From NCBI RefSeq assembly GCF_005938125.1, contig NZ_VCQN01000001.1, forward strand, positions 868,001 to 932,000: a DNA stretch of 64,000 nucleotides, read 5' to 3'. The stretch is from Bacillus sp. BHET2. GTDB lineage: Bacteria; Bacillota; Bacilli; Bacillales; Bacillaceae_B. The translations under genes were made by a program, and so were the position numbers. This document shows positions 1 through 8,400 of the stretch, in pieces. The first letter of the stretch is position 1; each line of letters begins with the position of its first letter. The notes under the pieces are model-generated. The model searched no databases. It was not told where the DNA came from and was given only the letters and a program-made list of their open reading frames with translations.

Positions 1-2
1 GA

Positions 3-611
3 GGGTATGAGGATGCCTCATTTACAATCATTCTAGCACCGAATCAAGTCCTTCAGTTTAATATTAGGCTTACACCGATAGCCCCTGAGAATAATTTAAG
101 GCCTGAATGCATTTCAATTGATAAGGTATATGATTGGGTCGTGTTCGTGGCTTCTCAAAAACAAACCGTTTTCTTTCCCCAACCTGTGCTAACAGATCGG
201 GATTCACTGAGCTTACTCACTAGTGTCGTTGGAAAACCTGCAGGAAAAATCATCCACCTTGTTAATGGAAATCCTGGTATTGTCAGCATCCGTTTTGATG
301 CAGTTGTTCAAGTTGAAGTAGTGAGTAACAGCGATATGAATCCTATCCTTGTCTTTGATGTTCCGGTCCAATTTGAAGAAGAACTGGCACTATGTACGCC
401 AGAACCATTGACCCTGAATAATATAACCGTAAAAGTCATGGAAACATTTGTTAGAGCAGGTAACACCATTACAAATGAACAATTTACGCTTCTAACGAAA
501 TTTTGCGTAGAAGTGGAGAGTATGTACCCAGTGAAGCTTGAAGTGTTAGGGGAATTTTGCTCGCCGAGGACGAATCCCATCACACCGGAAGATCCAGATC
601 TTTGTTCATAA
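3..611 (+). CDS. Beta-rich hypothetical protein, 5' end outside window
   Basis: The frame is open from the first complete codon at position 3, so the N-terminus lies outside the window; about 202 residues are visible. No signal peptide or membrane segment is visible in this part. Near visible residue 38 there is a Cys-x4-KVYDWVV segment, a motif I associate loosely with uncharacterised surface or spore proteins of spore formers. The rest alternates short hydrophobic strands with polar turns, and cysteines recur toward the C-terminus (CTPEP, FCVEVES, FCSPRT, DLCS). Two more small beta-rich genes follow on the same strand, which suggests a cluster making related extracellular or spore-surface structures. 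That role is inference; I do not recognise a named family. Confidence 0.7.
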   Translation, partial: GYEDASFTIILAPNQVLQFNIRLTPIAPENNLRPECISIDKVYDWVVFVASQKQTVFFPQPVLTDRDSLSLLTSVVGKPAGKIIHLVNGNPGIVSIRFDAVVQVEVVSNSDMNPILVFDVPVQFEEELALCTPEPLTLNNITVKVMETFVRAGNTITNEQFTLLTKFCVEVESMYPVKLEVLGEFCSPRTNPITPEDPDLCS

Positions 612-847
612 ATAAATCAGTAGGGCATCTTCTACGTATCACATGAATGACCAGTATCGACCAATAAAGTAAGGTGAATGCCTTGCTTTTACATAGAACA
701 GAATATCTTCATCAAATGAAGAAGGAGTCACTAAATGATTCTTCTAACTTAAAGATAAAGAAATTACCTATTTTCATAATCTCCATTATTCACGTCTACT
801 CCAAATCTAGCAATTTGCATAGTATAGAGAGAAGGGAGGTGAAAGAA

Positions 848-1264
848 TTGAAGAATGATAAATGCATTTCCCCTGGTGTTCCCCTTTATGACGTTCAATA
901 TGGACTGGATGCAATCATCCCTATCAATACTCAAGTATCTGCCGGACTTCAAGTCGTAGCGAATGAAACAGCTTTATCACAAGGACTTGATCTTCAAGTT
1001 CAATTTACGCTAGTGGACCCTTCACATGTACAAGCTATTACCGTATATGCCCTTGTTGAAGGTGAAGTGATCGAGGCTCAGTTTAATGAACAAGGATTTT
1101 TTCGGACTGACATTGGAACAGTAAGAGCAAATGAAACGATTACCACTCTGGTGACGGTATCTGAAGAAGCAAATATCGGTGTAACAGTTGAGCTGATTGA
1201 GGCTGGACCGTGTACGGTGCTTTCCAGCGAGTTTCTCGCTGCAGCTGCTGTTGATCTAGCATAA
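848..1264 (+). CDS. Small beta-rich hypothetical protein (138 aa)
   Basis: I chose a TTG start because a very strong Shine-Dalgarno (AAGGGAGGTGA, 834-844) sits just upstream; the longer in-frame ATG at 674 has no ribosome site. The product begins KNDKCISPGVPLYD and has no signal peptide. The body is a run of alternating beta-strand-like stretches (LDLQVQFTLVD, ITVYALVEGEVIEAQF, TTLVTVSEEANIGVTVELIE) with one Cys near each end, and ends in an Ala-rich tail. It looks like a secreted-independent structural protein such as a spore-layer or fibre subunit, but I do not recognise the family. It is the second gene of a three-gene run. Confidence 0.65.
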   Translation: MKNDKCISPGVPLYDVQYGLDAIIPINTQVSAGLQVVANETALSQGLDLQVQFTLVDPSHVQAITVYALVEGEVIEAQFNEQGFFRTDIGTVRANETITTLVTVSEEANIGVTVELIEAGPCTVLSSEFLAAAAVDLA

Positions 1265-1299
1265 TTCGCCTAAATATAATCGCGAAGGGAGGGAATCAT

Positions 1300-1674
1300 A
1301 TGGCCCATACACAGCATTTAGTCAATTGGGGCTTGAATCCAATCTTGGCAGTTGACGTGCAAACACCTGCACCCATCTTTGTCACTGCCAATGCGGAAGC
1401 AGAAGCTCTAGGAAATGAGTATCGGGGAGTTTTGTATCTTTCGAACCCCAATTTAGCCAAGCATCTTGAAATCTGTATTAACGCGGACACTGCACCGGAA
1501 GTATTGAAATTCAACTCTGCAGGAATAGCTACGTTGCCACTGGAATTGAATGAGACCGTTTCAACGACAGTCATGGCACGTAGAGTGATATCAGGAGTCA
1601 TGACTTTACAATTGACCGAATTGGAAACAGGCACCGTAGTAGCAACAAGAAACTTTGTTTTTGATGCACTTTAA
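1300..1674 (+). CDS. Small beta-rich hypothetical protein (124 aa)
   Basis: The ATG has a good ribosome site (GAAGGGAGGG, spacing about 6). The predicted protein has no signal peptide or membrane helix, has a single Cys (residue 58 in the sequence EICINAD), and is dominated by beta-strand patterns (APIFVTANAEAEAL, STTVMARRVISGVMTLQLTE). It ends with the strand ATRNFVFDAL. It is separated by 35 bases from the preceding gene and followed by a strong terminator, so the three genes probably form the end of one transcript. Function is unknown; a spore-surface or appendage role is a guess from size, composition and context. Confidence 0.65.
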   Translation: MAHTQHLVNWGLNPILAVDVQTPAPIFVTANAEAEALGNEYRGVLYLSNPNLAKHLEICINADTAPEVLKFNSAGIATLPLELNETVSTTVMARRVISGVMTLQLTELETGTVVATRNFVFDAL

Positions 1675-1710
1675 CCGATTAATAGATGATATAGAATCAT
1701 AACAGTGTGG

Positions 1711-1747
1711 AAAAAGTGCTCAAGTAATTTAGCTTTGAGCACTTTTT
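1711..1747 (+). terminator. Rho-independent terminator after the beta-rich gene cluster
   Basis: Stem AAAAAGTGCTCAA pairs with TTGAGCACTTTTT around a 10-11 base loop, followed by the T-run. It lies 36 bases after the third gene and ends that transcript. Confidence 0.8.
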
Positions 1748-1820
1748 AAGTGGCTTACATATGAAAGTAAAGAGGAGTACAGTTGAACTCGATGAATGAA
1801 ATTGTTCTGTTGAGATTTGC

Positions 1821-1856
<36 letters not shown>

Positions 1857-1881
1857 TAAATTATTCGTTTCCAGTCTCGTA

Positions 1882-2168
1882 TCACAAGTATACTGTTAAC
1901 ATTGAGACAACAGAAAAAATTAGGTAGATCATGAATTGTACATTTTCAACAATAAAATCATCGTTATGTAGATTATCGTGACTTTCACTTAAAATTCCAT
2001 TTATCCAATTTGATCATTATCATTATCAATACTTAAAATTCACAATGGCTCAAGTATAATGTTTTGTTCATTTTCAGTTATTATCCGCTCAATAAATTGT
2101 TTTACTCGTTAGGAATATCCAGTTCGATTATCTGATTCGTGAACCATTTCCTTATGCTCGATTTTCAT
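1882..2168 (-). pseudogene. Decayed gene, membrane-anchored C-terminus
   Basis: Reading the minus strand from an ATG at 2168 gives protein-like sequence broken by stops (MKIEHKEMVHESDNRTGYS, stop, RVKQFIERIITENEQNIILE..., stop, ILSIDNDNDQIG, stop). It continues after a frame change as WINGILSESHDNLHNDDF and ends in a hydrophobic segment (VQFMIYLIFSVVSMLTVYL) before a stop at 1882. Composition and the terminal membrane helix look like a real gene that has lost its frame. No ribosome site is obvious. The parent family is not recognised. The remainder of 1750-2390 shows nothing else I can support. Confidence 0.45.
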
Positions 2169-2342
2169 TCTCTTCCATTTAGTTTACATAATAATAATGT
2201 AACAATATTTTTTCACTTATTCTTTTTTGCAGTACATACGTATTCAACTTTTTGATTCTTTTCCAACAATTGAGATCAATTACCCTCAAAATTCGCAGCA
2301 GCCTCCTTCCTTTCTGTATTTTCACCTATCTTGCTACGCATA

Positions 2343-2384
2343 GAAAAAAGCATAAAGGGCCTAAATGCGGTCCTCTCTATGCTT
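2343..2384 (-). terminator. Terminator after the stay-green gene
   Basis: On the minus strand AGCATAGAGAGGACC pairs imperfectly with GGCCCTTTATGCT, followed by a six-T run just past the stay-green stop codon. Confidence 0.65.
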
Positions 2385-2390
2385 GTGCAA

Positions 2391-2849
2391 TCATTTAAGT
2401 AAATATTGTCTAGGTGTACCAAAATATAGCGTTTGTTGAAAATCAGGGAATATGGATTCAAAACAGATGATGATGGGTGCATCCAATAGCCATGGATAGT
2501 AAGTGTAAAAGCCTTTATCTCCATTTATTATAGCAGTTAAAGCCAGTGGTAACTCCTTTTTGAAAATCATAAAACGTACGTTTGAAAGCTGATGATCGAA
2601 TTCTCCTCCGCTTACATATACTGTCCCGGTAAATGTATATTGACCAAGATTTCTTTTCCATTCACCCAACACTTCGTCCCTCATTGCCGGATTAATTTTC
2701 TCCATTTCATAGTGGCAGCCAATGCTTAAAAATAGTTCGCCAGTCATATCTGAATGGGTGAATGTGTACTTCCTGTTATCAATCGGATTGAAGATAGATG
2801 CAGGAGGTAGATACTGAACAGCTAACTTCTCAGGCTTAAAATCACTCAT
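2391..2849 (-). CDS. Stay-green (SGR) family protein
   Basis: 152 residues. The conserved stay-green core is visible near residues 27-45: NRKYTFTHSDMTGELFLSIG, matching the family pattern (R-x-Y-T-L-T-H-S-D-x-T-G-E-L-F-L). In plants this family removes Mg from chlorophyll a, and some bacterial members are known to have Mg-dechelatase activity. This organism shows no sign of photosynthesis, so the natural substrate is unknown. There is no signal peptide. The ribosome site is GAAGGAGGC, 7 bases before the ATG. The gene is monocistronic, with a terminator downstream. The call rests on the motif and the length; function in a Bacillus-type cell is open. Confidence 0.75.
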   Translation of the reverse strand: MSDFKPEKLAVQYLPPASIFNPIDNRKYTFTHSDMTGELFLSIGCHYEMEKINPAMRDEVLGEWKRNLGQYTFTGTVYVSGGEFDHQLSNVRFMIFKKELPLALTAIINGDKGFYTYYPWLLDAPIIICFESIFPDFQQTLYFGTPRQYLLK

Positions 2850-2917
2850 AAGTAAGCCTCCTTCACAAAAATGGGCTTACAACAGAGTATGACAGTAGCC
2901 TACAAACGGTTCCGCTT

Positions 2918-3682
2918 CTAATTTTCTTTCCACATAATTTTAATCAAGTTCCATTTATTCTTGTCATAATACCAATACGAGGTGACCGTGCCGATCCCAT
3001 CTGCATGATAAGCTCCACTAATTTGCTGGTAGCCTTTCAATCCTTTACCTGGCTTACCAAAGAGTTTGGTAGGGGTGAAAAATGCATATGGTCCAACCAT
3101 TAATTCCATTGGTTCATTTAATTTTCCATCGGTGTATATCCCCAATCTTTCGTATTCCTCTTTTCGATCGCTTAAATCCACTGTGTAGGATTGATTTGTA
3201 TCCACAAACGTTATCGATGCTTGATATTGATCTTCAAATTGAGCTTGAATCGTAAGTGGCTCAGGTAACCCGATATCAACCAGTTTATTATTGGCTAACG
3301 TATGAAGAGCCATATTGTATAGACCGCCGCTTCCACCCGTTGCAGATGAATACAGCATATCCTTTATTCCATCATGATTTAAATCGTCGAATTGTATTTT
3401 TGGTTCATAGCCACCATCATAATCAATCCGTATGTCACTACCCTCTGACGTCGTAATATCTGCCCAGATTTGTTTTAGAAACAAGGCATCAGGAGAAAAT
3501 GGAATCGCTTTGAGCGTAATCGTATCCTTTTTACCATCGCCGGTTACATCTTTTTTATAAACTTTTAGGGTCATTTCATTCACTGGCTGTTCTTCCGGCG
3601 GTTCAGCGGAAAAGTTTCCAGCTATGGCATGGAGTGACATAATAAAAAAAGCACCGAATGCAAATAGTAATTCTTTTCTCAT
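2918..3682 (-). CDS. Secreted protein with Asp-rich calcium-binding-type repeats
   Basis: I chose the ATG at 3682 (ribosome site GAGGAGAG) over an upstream in-frame ATG at 3724. It gives 254 residues starting MRKELLFAFGAFFIMSLHAIAG, a clear signal peptide. The mature part has two Asp-rich loops, DVTGDGKKDTI (about residue 47) and DLNHDGIKDML (about residue 101), like those in FG-GAP/VCBS or EF-hand-like secreted proteins, where they hold calcium. The C-terminus (YQQISGAYHADGIGTVTSYW...) suggests a folded beta domain. I expect an extracellular or wall-associated protein; enzymatic activity is not evident. Confidence 0.65.
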   Translation of the reverse strand: MRKELLFAFGAFFIMSLHAIAGNFSAEPPEEQPVNEMTLKVYKKDVTGDGKKDTITLKAIPFSPDALFLKQIWADITTSEGSDIRIDYDGGYEPKIQFDDLNHDGIKDMLYSSATGGSGGLYNMALHTLANNKLVDIGLPEPLTIQAQFEDQYQASITFVDTNQSYTVDLSDRKEEYERLGIYTDGKLNEPMELMVGPYAFFTPTKLFGKPGKGLKGYQQISGAYHADGIGTVTSYWYYDKNKWNLIKIMWKEN

Positions 3683-3749
3683 GATTCTCTCTCCTCGTTG
3701 AAAAGTATTCTTTAATATTTTCACCAGAGAAGGAAAATCTATGTAAAAA

Positions 3750-4160
3750 TTATTGTTTTTCTTTTCTCAAGTAGGTCATTACCGCTTGTCCAATTAAGTG
3801 ATTGTTTTCACTGAGTGTTTTAATCATAAGAAGCAGCTCATTTTTAGAATAACTGTCGATTTCATCTATAAGGAATGGCTCATGATTTTCTCCTTTGTAA
3901 TCCTGCAAATAAAAAACTAGTGCGGCAATATGCTTACAGTAACCACTAAAAGGACAAGTACAAATGCTTTTTTCGAATTGATCTAAATAGACGATTGTAT
4001 CATAGTCATCCCCTTTTCCATTCACCACTCCATGGACATGAGTAGGAAAAATCACTGTGTCGATGATCCGGTTACCTCTGTAGTACGTTAATCCTCTGTT
4101 CATGATTGTTTCATTCACGTGAATCTCCATTTCAATCATTAAATCGCTAAAATCATGCAT
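3750..4160 (-). CDS. SWIM zinc-finger domain protein
   Basis: 136 residues. The SWIM signature CxCx(n)CxH is present as CTCPFSGYCKH near residues 87-97, which would bind one zinc. The N-terminus (ETIMNRGLTYYRGNRI) resembles the region before SWIM domains in SWF/SNF-associated and stand-alone bacterial members. These proteins are thought to bind DNA or protein partners; here there is no helicase neighbour, so a role cannot be assigned. The gene lies between two unrelated minus-strand genes, each with its own signals. Confidence 0.75.
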   Translation of the reverse strand: MHDFSDLMIEMEIHVNETIMNRGLTYYRGNRIIDTVIFPTHVHGVVNGKGDDYDTIVYLDQFEKSICTCPFSGYCKHIAALVFYLQDYKGENHEPFLIDEIDSYSKNELLLMIKTLSENNHLIGQAVMTYLRKEKQ

Positions 4161-4188
4161 CGAGTCACCCTCCTAAAAATGAATGTTC

Positions 4189-4220
4189 AAAAAGACCAAC
4201 CCACTATAAGGTTGGTCCTT
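4189..4220 (-). terminator. Terminator of the alsT-type gene
   Basis: Minus-strand hairpin AAGGACCAACC / GGTTGGTCTT with a short loop, followed by TTTTTGAAC, a few bases after the symporter stop. Confidence 0.75.
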
Positions 4221-4224
4221 CATG

Positions 4225-5649
4225 CTATTCTTGTTCTCTTGTCTCAGGCTTTACTTCCCAACTTTCAATTCCTTTTAACCCTTTAATAGAGTTTGAGTAG
4301 AAAACGGGATCTTTTCCTTGTTTCTTTTGTTCCCGATAATCTTTTAATGCCGCTATGGCAATCTTGGCTAATAGCGTAATGGCAATAAGATTAATAATCG
4401 CCATCAGACCCATAAAGAGATCTGCTAAGCTCCACACGATATCCAGTTTGACAACTGCCCCGAATATCACCATGCCTAAAACGGCCATTCGATAGATGAA
4501 AAGGGATACGGGACTGTATTTAATAAACTCGATATTCGTTTCCCCATAATAATAGTTTCCAATAATCGAACTGAAAGCGAATAAGAAGATGGCGACAGCT
4601 ACAAAGGTATCTGCCCATGAACCTACATGGAAGCTCAAGGCTGCCTGTGTTAATTGAATTCCATCGATTCCAGTCGTATATTGATCAGATAATATAATCA
4701 TGAAGGCCGTTGCCGTACAGATTAGTAAGGTATCAGTGAAAACTCCGAGCGTTTGAATAAGTCCTTGTTTAACAGGATGAGTCACTCCGGCTGATGCTGC
4801 TGCATTCGGCGCACTCCCCATACCTGCTTCATTCGAGAATAAACCACGTTTGATTCCCATCATGATGGCTGCTCCAACCCCGCCACTTGCTACTTCTCGA
4901 ATCCCGAATGCATTTTCAAAAATCACCACAAACATGTCAGGCAGTAATGTGATGTTGGTGACTAGAATATAGAAAGCCAAAATCAGATAAAGTACTGCCA
5001 TAATTGGCACAACAAATTGAGTGACACTGGCAATCCGCTTAACTCCACCGAATATAACAAGTGCGGTCAAAACGGCCAGAATGATTCCAACTGTCATACG
5101 ATCAAATGAATATGCTTCTTCCATTGCGAGTGAAATCGTATTCGATTGTACGGAGTTAAATACAAGACCAAAACAAAATGTAATGATAATAGCGAAAAGG
5201 ATCCCCATCCAGCGGGCATTTAACCCCTTTTCCATGTAGTAAGCTGGACCACCACGGTAGCCGTCCGTTCCGTCTTTCACTTTGTAGATTTGAGCTAGTG
5301 TACTTTCTACGAAGCTTGTCGCTCCACCAAGAAGGGCGATCAGCCACATCCAGAATACTGCTCCTGGTCCACCCCCTGCTATTGCCGTAGCAACACCTGC
5401 AAGGTTTCCTGTACCGACGCGTGAAGCAGTACTAATCGTGAATGCCTGGAAGGATGAGATGCCCCGTTTTCCTTCTGAAGAAATCGTAGTCTTATCTGTT
5501 AATAATCTTCCCATTTCTCCTAAGTAACGGAATTGTGCGAATTTTGTTCGTAATGAAAAGTATAAACCCAACCCGATCAATGCTACGATCAATATGTAAG
5601 ACCACATATAATCATTCAATGTGCCTATTATACTTGTTAATAACTCCAT
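4225..5649 (-). CDS. alsT: Sodium:alanine/glycine symporter, AGCS family
   Basis: 474 residues with about ten hydrophobic segments, full length for the AGCS family of Na+-coupled amino-acid carriers. The family signature region is visible at residues 71-100 (TISTASRVGTGNLAGVATAI then AGGGPGAVFW), together with GIKRGLFSNEAGMGSAPNAA. It should import alanine, glycine or glutamine with sodium at the plasma membrane. It lies just after parC, as alsT does in B. subtilis, which supports the name. The ribosome site is AGGGGGAGC. The upstream gap carries a perfect 14-bp inverted repeat. Confidence 0.88.
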   Translation of the reverse strand: MELLTSIIGTLNDYMWSYILIVALIGLGLYFSLRTKFAQFRYLGEMGRLLTDKTTISSEGKRGISSFQAFTISTASRVGTGNLAGVATAIAGGGPGAVFWMWLIALLGGATSFVESTLAQIYKVKDGTDGYRGGPAYYMEKGLNARWMGILFAIIITFCFGLVFNSVQSNTISLAMEEAYSFDRMTVGIILAVLTALVIFGGVKRIASVTQFVVPIMAVLYLILAFYILVTNITLLPDMFVVIFENAFGIREVASGGVGAAIMMGIKRGLFSNEAGMGSAPNAAASAGVTHPVKQGLIQTLGVFTDTLLICTATAFMIILSDQYTTGIDGIQLTQAALSFHVGSWADTFVAVAIFLFAFSSIIGNYYYGETNIEFIKYSPVSLFIYRMAVLGMVIFGAVVKLDIVWSLADLFMGLMAIINLIAITLLAKIAIAALKDYREQKKQGKDPVFYSNSIKGLKGIESWEVKPETREQE

Positions 5650-5788
5650 TTTTGCTCCCCCTAGTTGTAAGTGTTTATGACCAATAATGTATGAACCTAT
5701 GTTTGTTTACCCATTCAGACACTTTTTAAATCTACCAAAAAAAAGATGCCTCTTCAACTGATAAATTCATATTGATGAAAGAATATTA

Positions 5789-5825
5789 ATTGTTGTACAA
5801 TCTTCTGTTGGGATTGTACAACAAT
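5789..5825. repeat. Perfect 14-bp inverted repeat upstream of alsT
   Basis: ATTGTTGTACAATC (5789-5802) and GATTGTACAACAAT (5812-5825) are exact inverse copies around a 9-base loop. It lies about 140 bases upstream of the alsT start and is not followed by a T-run on either strand, so it reads more like an operator than a terminator. The regulator is unknown. Nothing else is seen in the 5650-5958 gap apart from the parC terminator. Confidence 0.6.
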
Positions 5826-5922
5826 GGTGGATGGATATGCATTTCATATTCATCCAATAGCAAAGAAACAGATGTTGGCGCCGGATTAAAAGGTGAAATC
5901 ATTCGAAAACCGCTTAAACAAA

Positions 5923-5948
5923 AAAGACCAGATGGGGATCTGGTCTTT
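5923..5948 (-). terminator. Terminator of parC
   Basis: AAAGACCAGAT / ATCTGGTCTTT hairpin with a GGGG loop and T/A runs on both sides, 10 bases after the parC stop. Confidence 0.85.
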
Positions 5949-5958
5949 TAATGTAGAT

Positions 5959-8397
5959 CTATTCTTTCGATTGGATTAATAGTGATTCTGACCATGTTTC
6001 ATTGACAGCTCCACTGTCTCCTTCATCAATCACAAATGATCCGTTTGAATAACGATCATTTGGTCTAAGATCTTTCACATGGACTTCGTCTATCTTGCCT
6101 TTTTTCGTAATGAGTCCAACTTTATCCGTATCTTTCACTACTTCTATACTAACCACTCGATGTGGATTTGATTTTAATTCACGAAGCATGATGACTCCAC
6201 GCTTAGCACGGGATGTTTTTTCAAATTCTGCTAATTTCATTTTCTTCACTGCACCACGCTGGGTGGCTAAGAAAATAAAATCTTTCACAGGGTCTCTTAT
6301 TAATTTTCCAGATACAACAAAGTCATCCTCTTTAAGATTGATACCTTTCACTCCAGCTGCCCTCGGTCCAACAATATTCACATCATCTTCTGAGAACCAT
6401 AATCCAAAGCTTAAATGTGTAGCAAGGAATACATCATAGGATCCATCGGTTAAGTGCACATCGATTAACTGATCGTCACCTTTTAAATTGATGCCTACAA
6501 GAGGGCGTGAGTATCGTTGTGCTTTGTACTGAGGAAGCTCAGATCTCTTGACCATACCGTTCTTAGTAACAAATAGTAAATAATGGGCTGAAGTAAATTC
6601 TTTAATCGGAATCGCTTTTAACACCTGCTCATCTCGCTCAATCGGGACGATGTTCCCTATATGCTGCCCAAGATCTTTCCAACGAATATCCGGGAGCTCG
6701 TGGACAGGGCAATAGATATAGTTCCCTTTGTTTGTAAACACCAGCAGAACATCGGTTGTATTCATTTCAAATTGACCAAGGAGCCTGTCTGTTTCTTTCA
6801 TGGCGAGGTCCTGACCGTTAGAAGCAGAATAGGAACGGAGACTCGTCCGTTTCATGTACCCGTCTCGTGTCACCGTAACCATAACATCCTCACTCGCTAT
6901 CAGAACTTCAAGATTGATCTTGATTTCCTCTATTTCATCTTCAATCTGAGTTCTTCTGACGTCGGCGAATTGCTTTTTAATACCTTTTAATTCTTTTTTA
7001 ATCACACTATAAAGCTTGCTTTCACTTTCAAGGATTGCCGTCAAATCATCTATTGCTTTCGCCAATTCTTCTGCTTCTGCTTGTAGCGCTGTAATATCTG
7101 TATTCGTCAAGCGGTATAGCTGCAGGCTGACAATCGCCTCGGATTGAGCTTCAGTGAATTGGAACTTATGGATCAAATTATCTTTCGCATCGCGTTTATC
7201 CTTCGAAGCACGAATGGTTGCAATCACCTGATCTAGAATGGAGAGAGCTTTCATCAATCCTTCGACGATATGCTGACGATCCTTCGCTTTATTCAAATCA
7301 TGTCGGGTCCTATTGGTGACCACTTCTTTTTGATGTTGAATATAGGCATCCAATAATTCACGGAGTCCCATTAAAGTAGGTCGTCGGTTATGTATGGCAA
7401 CCATATTAAAGTTGTAAGAAATTTGTAGGTCACTGTTTTTGTATAGATAATTTAAGACTCCTGTTGAATCTGCATCTTTCTTTAACTCAATCACAATTCG
7501 CATCCCGTCGCGATCTGTCTCATCACGAACTTCTGCAATGCCCTCCACTTTACGGTCCAGTCGGAATTCGTCCATTTTCTTGACTAGATTTGACTTGTTA
7601 ATCTCATAAGGAATTTCCGTTATAACAATCTGCTGTTTGCTTCCTCGGATGTTTTCGATTGCTGCTTTTCCGCGAACTACGACTTTTCCTTTTCCAGTTT
7701 CATAAGCTTTTTTGATACCTTCTATTCCCTGGATAATACCTCCCGTTGGAAAATCAGGTCCTTTTATGACAGTCATCAGTTCCTCTACTGTACATTGAGG
7801 TTTATCCATACGCATAATGGCCGCATCGATGACTTCACCTAGATGATGTGGTGGAATATCGGTAGCATAACCTGCAGAAATCCCTGTTGAGCCGTTCACT
7901 AATAAATTAGGGAACCTTGAAGGTAAAACAGTCGGTTCGCTGGATGTATCATCAAAGTTTGGAACAAAGTCCACGGTTTTTTTATCAATATCACGCAAGA
8001 GCTCCATGGAGATTGCCGAAAGCCGGGCTTCTGTATAACGCATGGCAGCAGGGGGATCACCGTCAACACTCCCGTTGTTTCCATGCATTTCTACTAAGTA
8101 GTTCCGTACCTTCCACGTTTGGCTCATCCGGACCATGGCATCGTAGACAGATGTGTCTCCATGGGGATGATAGTTACCGATGACGTTACCAACGGTTTTT
8201 GCTGATTTACGGAAACCCTTCTCCTGAGTATTTCCGTCAACATACATAGCGTATAGAATACGCCTTTGTACTGGTTTCAATCCGTCCCGGGCATCTGGCA
8301 ATGCACGTTCTTGGATAATGTATTTACTATAACGTCCAAATCGATCGCCTATCACCTCTTCTAGAGGTAAATCCTGATATCTTTCTACATTTGTCAT
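5959..8397 (-). CDS. parC: DNA topoisomerase IV subunit A
   Basis: 812 residues, full length. The catalytic tyrosine is Tyr121 in [18 protein letters not shown]. The quinolone-resistance region reads [14 protein letters not shown] (residues 77-90), so the positions usually Ser and Glu in staphylococcal GrlA are Thr82 and Asp86. The C-terminal half carries the beta-pinwheel repeats. With ParE it decatenates daughter chromosomes. It starts 3 bases after the parE stop, so the two are translationally coupled. Topoisomerase IV is favoured over GyrA because of the partner parE and the B. subtilis-like neighbourhood. Confidence 0.95.
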   Translation of the reverse strand: MTNVERYQDLPLEEVIGDRFGRYSKYIIQERALPDARDGLKPVQRRILYAMYVDGNTQEKGFRKSAKTVGNVIGNYHPHGDTSVYDAMVRMSQTWKVRNYLVEMHGNNGSVDGDPPAAMRYTEARLSAISMELLRDIDKKTVDFVPNFDDTSSEPTVLPSRFPNLLVNGSTGISAGYATDIPPHHLGEVIDAAIMRMDKPQCTVEELMTVIKGPDFPTGGIIQGIEGIKKAYETGKGKVVVRGKAAIENIRGSKQQIVITEIPYEINKSNLVKKMDEFRLDRKVEGIAEVRDETDRDGMRIVIELKKDADSTGVLNYLYKNSDLQISYNFNMVAIHNRRPTLMGLRELLDAYIQHQKEVVTNRTRHDLNKAKDRQHIVEGLMKALSILDQVIATIRASKDKRDAKDNLIHKFQFTEAQSEAIVSLQLYRLTNTDITALQAEAEELAKAIDDLTAILESESKLYSVIKKELKGIKKQFADVRRTQIEDEIEEIKINLEVLIASEDVMVTVTRDGYMKRTSLRSYSASNGQDLAMKETDRLLGQFEMNTTDVLLVFTNKGNYIYCPVHELPDIRWKDLGQHIGNIVPIERDEQVLKAIPIKEFTSAHYLLFVTKNGMVKRSELPQYKAQRYSRPLVGINLKGDDQLIDVHLTDGSYDVFLATHLSFGLWFSEDDVNIVGPRAAGVKGINLKEDDFVVSGKLIRDPVKDFIFLATQRGAVKKMKLAEFEKTSRAKRGVIMLRELKSNPHRVVSIEVVKDTDKVGLITKKGKIDEVHVKDLRPNDRYSNGSFVIDEGDSGAVNETWSESLLIQSKE

Positions 8398-8400
8398 GTA

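Noticed and set aside
2011-2030. Fur-box-like sequence (GATAATGATAATGATCAA on the minus strand)
   Set aside because: It lies inside the decayed gene at 1882-2168, where it simply encodes an Asp-Asn repeat (IDNDNDQ), and no start follows it.
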